From contig NZ_CP119546.1 of the NCBI RefSeq assembly GCF_029277985.1, positions 2,418,001 to 2,482,000 on the forward strand: a stretch of 64,000 nucleotides of DNA. Direction: 5' to 3'. The stretch is from Providencia stuartii. Its GTDB lineage: Bacteria; Pseudomonadota; Gammaproteobacteria; Enterobacterales; Enterobacteriaceae. Below the pieces are notes generated by a model. The model was not told the origin of the DNA. It made no database searches and was given only the letters and a program-made list of their open reading frames with translations. Of the stretch, positions 1 to 7,596 are shown piece by piece (position 1 is the stretch's first letter; every line of letters starts with the position of its first letter). Position numbers and translations under genes: made by a program.

Positions 1-1834
1 CAAAGCCTGTTGTTAAGCCAATAGAAAATGCCGCTTGTGAAAAGAGTTTCCCTTCTCGCAATGTCATTCCAAGATCATTTGGGATTAACGTTTGAAATGC
101 ACTCACAGATTGTTCAGGCCAACGCGCTCGACCTCTAAAACGTTCACCATCCCAACGGCTAAAGATAACAATTGGCCCAACGTCTTTGGTACTCAGGTCC
201 GCTTTTAATTGAAAATCAGCGGGTGATTTACCTGCAATGGCGGCATTTATCGTGATTTTAGGTAAATAACTCGCTGCACCAAATTGCATCCGATCACTTG
301 TCAGCTGCAATTGCCCTTGCAAATTTTCTTTATTTGCATCACGCTGCCATAACAGCGGCTTGGTTAATATAAGACGTGTTGCAGTCATGGAAAGCAAGCC
401 ATATCTTATCTGATCAAAGCCCGTATTTAAGGTATTTAAGGTAATTAACGTATCCTGCCAACTGCCTTGGCCTTTAATATCCCAACGTGCTGCCAATGCT
501 GGTAATTGTGCATTTCCCCAATAGTTCCAAAACCATTTGCCTTTATCGACCGTAAACTTATTCGCCTGACCATCAAGATGGATGGCAAAATTTCCCCAAT
601 ATTGCTCTTTGACTTTTAAAATAGCTTGTAATCTGCCGGAAATCCCCTCAGCACTTAATGAAGTCCCTGCTAGCGGCAAACGAGCTTCTTGCAATAACAA
701 TGTAGGTGAAACTCGGCCATAAGCTCTTAACAACGAGCCTGGAAGAAATGACATTGATGGGGAGACTAATTGCCCTGAGATACGTGATGGTAAATGAATA
801 TCCAGCACCATATCGTTATATTTTAATTGGCCATTAAGATTAAAATGAATATCTGCATCTAATAGGTTAATTTTATTTTCAGGTAAACTGAGCACTAAGT
901 TAGCTTTACCTTTTTGCGCCTCGGTCATCATATTCATTCGGCCACTGATCACCATCTCATTTAGGCCCAACTGCCAATTGGCGACTTGTAATGAAATAGC
1001 GCCATGAAATGGAATACCACTTTCTTCCCACTGCCAACGGCCTTCCGTTATATTAATAACCTGAGGAGCAACTCTCCAAGGCAAATGGGTAATTTCTTGC
1101 CCTGTCTGTTTGTCAAACACAGAAAACGTTCCTTGTGCGCCTTCCCATTGAAGCCTGGCATACAGCTGTTTTTGTGGTTGAGATAAGGTAAATTCCGTTG
1201 CTAAGCTGCCTTTAGCAGGAAGGTCTTCAGTGGTTAACGGTAAATTTAACTCGCCATTTAAATCGATACGCTGTTCTTGGTCGGGTAATTGGATTGAGAA
1301 TTGCTCAACGACTAATTGACTATCTGAGGTGATATAAGTAGATAACAATAACTTATCGCCTCGGAGGTTTAATGCTAACGGTTTTTCTCCGTTACGGTGT
1401 AACCAAATACTCGCTTGGTATTCTTCCCATGGCGATATTTTTGCCTTTTCGATAACTACCGAAAAATCAGGTAAACTCTCCAACAGCGCAACAATTTCGA
1501 TGGGTGAGTCATCCTTTTTTGCCGTTGTTGTGGGTAGCTGGCTTAAACACTGATTATCTTCAGTCAATTCATTCATTGTTAAATGCAATGGAAAAATAGA
1601 AAAACGGCTCTCTTTAGCATCAAACCACAAACAGTCCCCTGCTTTCAATTGTAGAGTATTTATCAATAATTGATCGTCTTGAAATACGGGCTGACTTAAT
1701 GAAAAAGTCACATTTTCAGGTAGATAGGCTTTTGCAACAATAGGAAGCCAGCGGGTGATAGTCACCCATAAAATAGATAAGAACAAAAAGCAGCCTATAA
1801 CGCTTACTAGTAGTATTTTAAGAGCCCTTTTCAT
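1..1834 (-). CDS. ydbH: YdbH-like intermembrane transport/AsmA-type protein, N-terminal part (runs off window)
   Basis: The frame is open from an ATG at 1834 to the first base of the window, giving about 611 residues with no stop, so the C-terminus lies outside. The N-terminus has a short basic stretch and one hydrophobic anchor (residues about 4-20), followed by a long beta-rich region. That architecture is typical of the AsmA/TAM-like YdbH family, whose E. coli member acts with TamB and YhdP in moving phospholipid to the outer membrane. The call rests on overall resemblance and on position: in E. coli ydbH lies divergent from ldhA, as here. YnbE and YdbL would be expected just beyond the edge. 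No frameshift was noticed. Confidence 0.8.
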   Translation of the reverse strand, partial: MKRALKILLVSVIGCFLFLSILWVTITRWLPIVAKAYLPENVTFSLSQPVFQDDQLLINTLQLKAGDCLWFDAKESRFSIFPLHLTMNELTEDNQCLSQLPTTTAKKDDSPIEIVALLESLPDFSVVIEKAKISPWEEYQASIWLHRNGEKPLALNLRGDKLLLSTYITSDSQLVVEQFSIQLPDQEQRIDLNGELNLPLTTEDLPAKGSLATEFTLSQPQKQLYARLQWEGAQGTFSVFDKQTGQEITHLPWRVAPQVINITEGRWQWEESGIPFHGAISLQVANWQLGLNEMVISGRMNMMTEAQKGKANLVLSLPENKINLLDADIHFNLNGQLKYNDMVLDIHLPSRISGQLVSPSMSFLPGSLLRAYGRVSPTLLLQEARLPLAGTSLSAEGISGRLQAILKVKEQYWGNFAIHLDGQANKFTVDKGKWFWNYWGNAQLPALAARWDIKGQGSWQDTLITLNTLNTGFDQIRYGLLSMTATRLILTKPLLWQRDANKENLQGQLQLTSDRMQFGAASYLPKITINAAIAGKSPADFQLKADLSTKDVGPIVIFSRWDGERFRGRARWPEQSVSAFQTLIPNDLGMTLREGKLFSQAAFSIGLTTGF

Positions 1835-2066
1835 CAAACTGCTTCCTTGTTTTACCTATATCAATGACGAGTGTTGGTTCTGATCAAGGTCGTTTTATCT
1901 ATAAACGACTATAATGGCATATTAAAAGTTAATCGAGGGTTGCTTTCGGTATTTTTTTGGTGATTTACAGCAACAATTATCTTATTCTGACCTAAGTTCT
2001 TGGTAGCCACTTTTTCGCTACCCTTTTATTTTGGTTCCTAACGAAATAGTACACGGAGTTCCTTAG

Positions 2067-3065
2067 ATGAAAATCGTTTCTTACAGTACTAAACAGTATG
2101 ATCGCAAACATATGGATCAAGTCAATCAAGGATCCGGGTTTGATTTTAATATCGAATACTTTGATTTTCCATTAACAGTACAGACCGCTAAAAATGCGAT
2201 TGGTGCCGACGCGGTATGTATTTTTGTTAATGATGATGCTAGCCGAGAAGTGTTAGAAGAACTTGCAGCACTTAACATTCGTATTCTTGCGCTACGTTGC
2301 GCAGGGTTTAACAATGTCGACCTAGTCGCTGCCGAAGAGCTCGGCATTCAGGTAGTAAGGGTACCCGCTTATTCACCAGAAGCGGTTGCAGAACATTCCG
2401 TTGGCATGATGTTATGCCTAAATCGTAGGATCCATCGTGCTTATCAACGTACTCGAGATGCCAACTTTTCTTTAGAGGGCTTAACGGGTTTTAACATGCA
2501 TAACCGGACTGCGGGCATAATAGGTACAGGCAAAATAGGTCAAGCTGCTCTACGCATTCTTAAAGGTTTCGGGATGCGTCTACTCGCCTATGACCCTTAC
2601 CCAAATCAAGTTGTGCTTGATTTGGGTGCTGAATATGTCGATTTAGATACGCTATATAAAAATTCTGACATCATTTCCCTACACTGTCCGCTAACACCCG
2701 AAAACCACCATCTACTGGATGAAAATGCCTTCAGTAAGATGAAAAACGGTGTCATGATCATCAATACTAGTCGTGGTGCTCTGATTGACTCAGTTGCCGC
2801 AATTAACGCCTTAAAAGCACAAAAAATTGGTTCTCTTGGTATGGATGTTTATGAAAATGAGCGAGATCTATTTTTTGAAGATAAGTCTAACGATGTCATT
2901 CAGGATGATATTTTCCGCCGCCTCTCATCATGTCATAACGTTCTATTTACCGGCCATCAAGCCTTTTTAACTGAAGAAGCGCTGACAAGTATCAGCGAAA
3001 CAACATTAGGAAATATCCGCCAACTTAATAATGGTGAAAATTGTCCTAACATTGTAAAAGCCTAA
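2067..3065 (+). CDS. ldhA: Fermentative D-lactate dehydrogenase
   Basis: This cytoplasmic NAD-dependent enzyme reduces pyruvate to D-lactate in mixed-acid fermentation. It is 332 aa against 329 in E. coli. The Rossmann motif GTGKIG is at residues 153-158. The three catalytic residues of the D-2-hydroxyacid dehydrogenase family align as Arg236 (in NTSRGALI), Glu265 (in YENERD) and His297 (in TGHQAF). The ATG at 2067 follows CGGAG at a usable distance. hslJ starts about 15 bases after the stop, so the two are probably co-transcribed, as in E. coli. The 230-base gap to ydbH must hold divergent promoters; I could not define them. Confidence 0.97.
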   Translation: MKIVSYSTKQYDRKHMDQVNQGSGFDFNIEYFDFPLTVQTAKNAIGADAVCIFVNDDASREVLEELAALNIRILALRCAGFNNVDLVAAEELGIQVVRVPAYSPEAVAEHSVGMMLCLNRRIHRAYQRTRDANFSLEGLTGFNMHNRTAGIIGTGKIGQAALRILKGFGMRLLAYDPYPNQVVLDLGAEYVDLDTLYKNSDIISLHCPLTPENHHLLDENAFSKMKNGVMIINTSRGALIDSVAAINALKAQKIGSLGMDVYENERDLFFEDKSNDVIQDDIFRRLSSCHNVLFTGHQAFLTEEALTSISETTLGNIRQLNNGENCPNIVKA

Positions 3066-3080
3066 TTGAGCCAAATGATA

Positions 3081-3518
3081 ATGAAACGGATAATTCCTTT
3101 AACATTGCTTGGTTTATTATTGGCGGCTTGCCAGACGCAGAATGTCAGTGCTGATAATAATGATAATGTCACCGAGCAACAGTTAATACACCATAATTTC
3201 GTGCTGACAGAAATAGATGGGAAACCTATTATTGATAAAATCAGCGTTCCTAGCCTTTCTTTCGGCGAAAAAATGTTTGTATCAGCCACAATGTGTAATG
3301 ATTTTCATGGAATGGGTCGAATCAACAAATCAACCCTCATGGTAAAACATTTATCTAAAACAGAACTGGAGTGCGTTGACGAAGACTTATCAAAATGGGA
3401 TTCGCTAATTAACCGAATGTTAACGGATGGTGCAGACATTTCATTCAGTGATAAAAAGTTGACCCTAACGCAAGGTAGATACAAGCTTGTTTATACACTC
3501 AAAGACTACATGAATTAG
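3081..3518 (+). CDS. hslJ: HslJ-like META-domain lipoprotein
   Basis: I start this at ATG 3081, giving 145 aa that begin MKRIIPLTLLG and reach the lipobox LLAAC. An in-frame ATG at 3075 and a TTG at 3066 (directly after the ldhA stop) are alternatives. After the lipidated Cys comes a META/HslJ domain with the conserved ISFGEKM-like stretch (here LSFGEKMFVS) and the MCNDFHG motif. E. coli HslJ is a heat-inducible protein linked to novobiocin resistance and sits next to ldhA in the same orientation. Two more cysteines (in TMCND and ELECV) could form a disulfide in the periplasm. A strong terminator follows. Confidence 0.9.
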   Translation: MKRIIPLTLLGLLLAACQTQNVSADNNDNVTEQQLIHHNFVLTEIDGKPIIDKISVPSLSFGEKMFVSATMCNDFHGMGRINKSTLMVKHLSKTELECVDEDLSKWDSLINRMLTDGADISFSDKKLTLTQGRYKLVYTLKDYMN

Positions 3519-3550
3519 TCTCTACCGTCTTGTTTATTGTATATACATAT

Positions 3551-3584
3551 AAATCCCATTATTTTATTAATAATGGGATTTTTT
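3551..3584. terminator. Rho-independent terminator after ldhA-hslJ
   Basis: AATCCCATTA (3552-3561) pairs perfectly with TAATGGGATT (3571-3580) and a run of T follows on the + strand. It lies between hslJ and the convergent grxB. An A-rich upstream side gives a weaker T-tract on the minus strand, so it may serve both genes. Confidence 0.85.
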
Positions 3585-3620
3585 ATGCTTAATAAAGCCT
3601 GTTCGCGATTATTAGCGTTC

Positions 3621-4259
3621 TTATTTAGCTTGGTCAAATAACAAGCTGACACCCGTTATCTGTGAAATATTCTTCATATAGTTCAATATCACTGTACTAA
3701 AGGGTATGTCATTCACGATAGACAAACTGCGTAATACAGGGAATATGAAAATATCATCCATAACGTTTTCATTTTTACGATTTTCTAACCATACGTCTAA
3801 GGCATCCATATGTGGCTCAAGTTCAACAATTAACGTATGCGTTTCTTTCAATAGAATGCTTAAATCGCCAAAAGCTTTCTCTTCTCGTTCAATATATGCA
3901 GCCCTTGCTTCTGGCGTATTTAACTCAGGAAAATCAGCTTGCGTAAAACGTGGTACAACGAGTTTAAAGACCGTTTCTGATACTGTTTGATACCATTTCT
4001 CTATTTCAGGAGAAACCGTAACTTGAGTCATTTTAGGTTCGGATAATTGATCAACATAATGAACAATATCTAAACTTTCAGGTAGATAGTTACCGTCATC
4101 TTTTTCTAGAATAGGTAACATCTTACGACCGATCATTTTGGTCGGAGTGGCTTTGTCGTCCTCCATCAGGAAGATTTGCTCAACATTGATTTTTTTAAAA
4201 CCGAAAATCATTCGGGCTCTAACACAAAATGGGCAATGATCGTAAAGATAGAGTTTCAT
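3621..4259 (-). CDS. grxB: Glutaredoxin 2
   Basis: GrxB is a glutathione-dependent disulfide oxidoreductase with a glutathione-S-transferase-like fold. The N-terminal thioredoxin-like domain carries the redox site Cys9-Pro-Phe-Cys12 in DHCPFCVRARMIFG, close to the E. coli CPYC motif. The cis-Pro loop (KMLPIL) and the glutathione-contact stretch PESLDIVHYVD follow, then an all-helical C-terminal domain. The length of 212 aa matches the E. coli protein (215). The ATG at 4259 is preceded by GAGGT at good spacing. It is monocistronic and convergent with hslJ. The C-terminal domain is more divergent than the N-terminal one. Confidence 0.95.
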   Translation of the reverse strand: MKLYLYDHCPFCVRARMIFGFKKINVEQIFLMEDDKATPTKMIGRKMLPILEKDDGNYLPESLDIVHYVDQLSEPKMTQVTVSPEIEKWYQTVSETVFKLVVPRFTQADFPELNTPEARAAYIEREEKAFGDLSILLKETHTLIVELEPHMDALDVWLENRKNENVMDDIFIFPVLRSLSIVNDIPFSTVILNYMKNISQITGVSLLFDQAK

Positions 4260-5491
4260 AATGGGAACCTCTTTGGTTGATGGGTGTAATCCTATCGCTT
4301 ATAACGACAGTATAGTGAATGAATTCTATGTGACAAAGTTATAAAACTTGTTATTAGCTATAGGATCAACCTTAAATATGTTTTAATTTTCATTGAGGTT
4401 CTTTTATTTACAAGCAGCCCGCTATAAGCACTCTTTTTCTTCATCCATAAAAGGTTGCTTTTTGTTACAATTAGCAGCAATTTATAGCGAATCGCTTCAC
4501 CCCCCCCATTATCAACACTTCTCATGCGAACAATATCGATATAAATAACTGAAATTCGACTAAAGTTAGGTTTATTAGACTATAGAATGGGGAAATATCA
4601 GAGTAGAGTATCAACAAACTTGATTAGAAATGTATGTTTACATATTGCACCATTTTTAGCATATCAGTTCGGTTATACTAAAAGTCTAAATGCATATTCA
4701 TTGATAGAGTTTTATAATTCATTATGACAAACTTGCTTTCACCTAGCATTTTTACATTTCTCGTTATCTTTTTAATCTCTTTAGGAGTTTATGATGAACT
4801 TCTTTATATCTTACATTTTTTTATCATTAAAATGTAAGTAATATTCCATACCTCTTTATAAGTAAAATGTAATTAGCAAATTGATTTTAAAATAAATATG
4901 AAACGCTGATACGTTAAAAATGTTTACCCGTACTGCTTACTCCCCTCACCCATTAATTTTTATAATCTTTTATCGATTAACATTACATTGTTACATCTCT
5001 TAATAATAAGTACATTTACTCAAAATAATATTTCCATCACTATAATTTAAAATGGAATTCAAAATTAATATCTATTTATTTAATATTGAATCATTATTTT
5101 TTATATTTAAACACTAAATAACTCATACTGAGATAAAAAAACAACTTAATTTGACACTCTAATTAAGAGTATCTATTTTTGAGAAAAATAATAACACTGT
5201 ATTATTATATATATAACATTTAGTACCCATACAAAGATCATGTATTTATTCTATTAAAAATTCATTATATTAACCATAACAACATGTCTATACCCTCTTC
5301 ATATGGATACTGCCATTAATTTATTGTCTGTTTAATCCTATAGTACCTAGCGTTAACAATATTAAAAATAATAAAATAAAAATATTAAATATGTGACAAT
5401 TAATTGTTTGTTTACCATTTAATATATTGTATAATTTTACAATGCATTTAGCATTTATTCTACTATCCCTTTATCAATCGAGGGTGCCAAC
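4260..5491. other. 1.2-kb AT-rich stretch without a recognisable gene
   Basis: This region is very AT-rich and has no ORF of 60 codons or more. It contains a run of eight C at 4500-4507, a mini-ORF with a strong ribosome-binding site at 4791-4841, and a perfect inverted repeat at 4810-4838. Its right end must hold the promoter of the XRE regulator at 5492. Base composition resembles the desert upstream of mrkA, so both may be parts of one acquired fimbrial island; that is inference. Confidence 0.6.
4791..4841 (+). CDS. Possible 16-codon mini-ORF with strong ribosome-binding site
   Basis: AGGAG at 4783-4787 is followed three bases later by ATG ATG and an open frame reading MMNFFISYIFLSLKCK, then TAA. 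The peptide is mostly hydrophobic with a basic end. The inverted repeat CTTACATTTT / AAAATGTAAG (4810-4819 and 4829-4838) lies within the ORF. It could be a leader peptide, a small membrane peptide or chance. No homologue is recognised, and with DNA this AT-rich chance is a real option. Confidence 0.25.
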   Translation: MMNFFISYIFLSLKCK

Positions 5492-5806
5492 ATGGACATT
5501 CATTATTTTATTGGAATTAAAATAAAAGCGCGGCGAAAAGAATTAGGTTTTTCCGGTTCTGATTTAGCCAAGAAATTAAATATAAGCCAACAGCAAATAT
5601 CTCGCTATGAGAATGGAATCAATAAAATACCTCTAAATCATTTGGTTAGCATAGCAATTGTATTGAAGTGCCCTATAGACTGGTTCTTTCAAGGTTGTAT
5701 AATTGATGAGGATGACTCAATTCAAGATAAGAATATAAACATAAAGAACCAAGAATTAAAATATGCCGCAGAAAGTGTTATTGTTCATAGCAAAAATGTT
5801 ATCTGA
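5492..5806 (+). CDS. XRE-family regulator resembling fimbrial regulator MrpJ
   Basis: A 104-aa protein with one helix-turn-helix of the XRE/SinR type at about residues 8-62: the recognition region reads LNISQQQISRYENG, and it ends with the family-typical DWFFQG. Size and sequence style match the MrpJ group of Proteus and Providencia. Those proteins are encoded by fimbrial operons and repress flagellar genes when fimbriae are made. Here the gene is not inside the operon: it points towards mrkF and is separated from it by a bidirectional terminator. A link to the mrk operon is therefore inferred from position only. Start ATG 5492 follows GAGG. The C-terminal 35 residues are charged and probably flexible. 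Confidence 0.8.
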   Translation: MDIHYFIGIKIKARRKELGFSGSDLAKKLNISQQQISRYENGINKIPLNHLVSIAIVLKCPIDWFFQGCIIDEDDSIQDKNINIKNQELKYAAESVIVHSKNVI

Positions 5807-5890
5807 TACTCTGCTATTTTTATTATTACACTCATGATACCTCTACAGCTCAATAATAGTAACACTGTAAATTAACCTTTTAAAAAGGAC

Positions 5891-5937
5891 AAAAAAAAAA
5901 TAACATAGCCCATTAACTGCTATGTTATTTTTTTATT
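5891..5937. terminator. Bidirectional terminator between the XRE gene and mrkF
   Basis: AATAACATAGC pairs with GCTATGTTATT (roughly 5899-5909 and 5919-5929). A run of A lies on the left and a run of T on the right, so the hairpin has a T-tract in both directions. It separates two convergent genes. Confidence 0.85.
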
Positions 5938-5958
5938 TGATTTTATAAAATTAAATTG

Positions 5959-6576
5959 TTAGTTATACTGTATTTCGTACGTTGCATAGCTTGCCATTAA
6001 TCCAGTGGTCACTTCACTCGCATTCTCAGCAGTATAACCAATATAATATTGGAAGATGGCGTCTTTATTGTCTGATATTTTCGGTGTCACTTTCAATTGT
6101 TCAGGATCCGCAGGAATAATTTTATTATCCGCATCTAAAATGGTGCTGTTATTGATGGATAATGCAAAGTTAATATTCTTTGCACCATCAACTAGCATAT
6201 TTTTCAGTAATCCCGCTGTTTCAAAGTTTGTTTTCGGCACCAAATAACCATCAGCCCAAGTGACACTCAGCTTATTAAGATCAGCATCAACAACTTCACC
6301 ATTATGTTCCACAGATTGACACTGCGATAACTTGATAGTGAACATTTTAGATTTTAAATACGCACCACCTGCACTATTGTTGATTTCCATCAGTGAGATG
6401 GGAGCAAGATAGATATTGGCATCACTTCCTTGATCATTCACTGAGACTTTACAGGAAACATCAACAACTCTCCCCGCAAAAGATACCTTTCCTTCGTCAT
6501 AATTTGTTTCAAAAGTGGGTAATGCATTTGCATAACCTACCACTGAAAAAAGTATCGGCATTATCCAGTTTTTCAT
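5959..6576 (-). CDS. mrkF: Type 3 fimbrial minor subunit MrkF
   Basis: Last gene of the mrkABCDF operon. The 205-aa product starts with a signal peptide (hydrophobic to about ALP, residue 20). A pilin domain follows with GRVVDVSCKVSVNDQGSDANIYL, near-identical in pattern to the corresponding part of MrkA, a Cys pair (SCKV and SQCQS) and the C-terminal tyrosine motif YATYEIQYN typical of chaperone-delivered subunits. In Klebsiella MrkF is a low-abundance pilin that stabilises the fibre on the surface. Start ATG 6576 follows AGGGGA; the gap from the mrkD stop is 12 bases. A bidirectional terminator closes the operon. Confidence 0.88.
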   Translation of the reverse strand: MKNWIMPILFSVVGYANALPTFETNYDEGKVSFAGRVVDVSCKVSVNDQGSDANIYLAPISLMEINNSAGGAYLKSKMFTIKLSQCQSVEHNGEVVDADLNKLSVTWADGYLVPKTNFETAGLLKNMLVDGAKNINFALSINNSTILDADNKIIPADPEQLKVTPKISDNKDAIFQYYIGYTAENASEVTTGLMASYATYEIQYN

Positions 6577-6588
6577 TGGGATCCCCTA

Positions 6589-7596
6589 TTAATCATAGGT
6601 TATGTTGAATTGCATCTTAGCCTGCACTTCACCAGCAGAGATTTTATCTTCATGTTGGTAATAGCGGGCAATATAGTTCATATTAATCGCTTTATCGCGT
6701 GCGGTTGCTAACTCACCAACTTTATAAGTTTCACCCCAATGCAATTTTTCTCTTTTATCAGTAAGAACCTGCACGCCAATACCTTGCGCAGAAGATGATT
6801 TGGCGGTGTTCGCTAACACCCCATCTTTAGCGGTGGTATTCCGAGCTAATGTGCCATAGAAATTCATATTCACAGAAACGGAATCCGGGGAAATACTCAC
6901 ACCACCATTGCATAATAGATTAATTGGAAATTGTTTTTCCCCTGCTGTGGTTCCCCGTCCTCTAAACTCAGTGCGCCTAACGGTATCTAAATGAACGTCT
7001 TGGTTTGCACCTGTCGTAATTTTACAAGACGGAGATACGATGGTAATGGCATCAGCTGATAAATAGGTAATAATCGCAGGTTCAACTGAATTCGGTTTAT
7101 AGCCATAACGTGTATACTCACCCTGAGTAATTCTCCCTGACCCCGTATTTTCTGCTGTCTTAATGATTTGTAACTTAAATGTTGAGCCAGCTAAATACAC
7201 ATTGATCTTCTTTTTACTTTCCCCTTTGACTTTATAAGTATCAGGGTAAGTCATTGCAACAGCGCCCATACGTTGGAAACGTAGTCCTATCCCTGGGATA
7301 TTGGTGTTGTAGACTTTATTCGGCCCTTCCGTCACCCCTTTAGCGGTGACGATTGCATCTAAAACAGTTCCACCATAGCACACTGCCCAATAGCTTCCGG
7401 TTTCTTTCATCGGCCAGGTTTTTTCTTGTATCACACTACCGACAGGAAGATCAGGTGAGACAATAACTCGGCCAAATTGCATATCGATATTCTCTGCTGG
7501 AACCCGACTGTCTCGGGTACATGTCGCATATGCAGAGATACTCGATAGCACTGCCGTGAGTGCTATCCCATGACGTAGAATTGTATTTATCGACAT
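6589..7596 (-). CDS. mrkD: Type 3 fimbrial tip adhesin MrkD
   Basis: 335 aa, the size of Klebsiella MrkD. A signal peptide ends near residue 24 (SAYATCTR). An N-terminal receptor-binding domain (about 25-190) follows, then a C-terminal pilin domain (about 195-335) starting at SPSCKITTG and ending QFNITYD, the donor-strand-acceptor tail. Klebsiella MrkD binds collagen and gives mannose-resistant haemagglutination of tannic-acid-treated cells; the lectin half varies between strains, so the ligand here cannot be read from sequence. The ATG at 7596 overlaps the mrkC end by 10 bases and has its own AAGGA, which suggests translational coupling. Confidence 0.88.
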   Translation of the reverse strand: MSINTILRHGIALTAVLSSISAYATCTRDSRVPAENIDMQFGRVIVSPDLPVGSVIQEKTWPMKETGSYWAVCYGGTVLDAIVTAKGVTEGPNKVYNTNIPGIGLRFQRMGAVAMTYPDTYKVKGESKKKINVYLAGSTFKLQIIKTAENTGSGRITQGEYTRYGYKPNSVEPAIITYLSADAITIVSPSCKITTGANQDVHLDTVRRTEFRGRGTTAGEKQFPINLLCNGGVSISPDSVSVNMNFYGTLARNTTAKDGVLANTAKSSSAQGIGVQVLTDKREKLHWGETYKVGELATARDKAINMNYIARYYQHEDKISAGEVQAKMQFNITYD

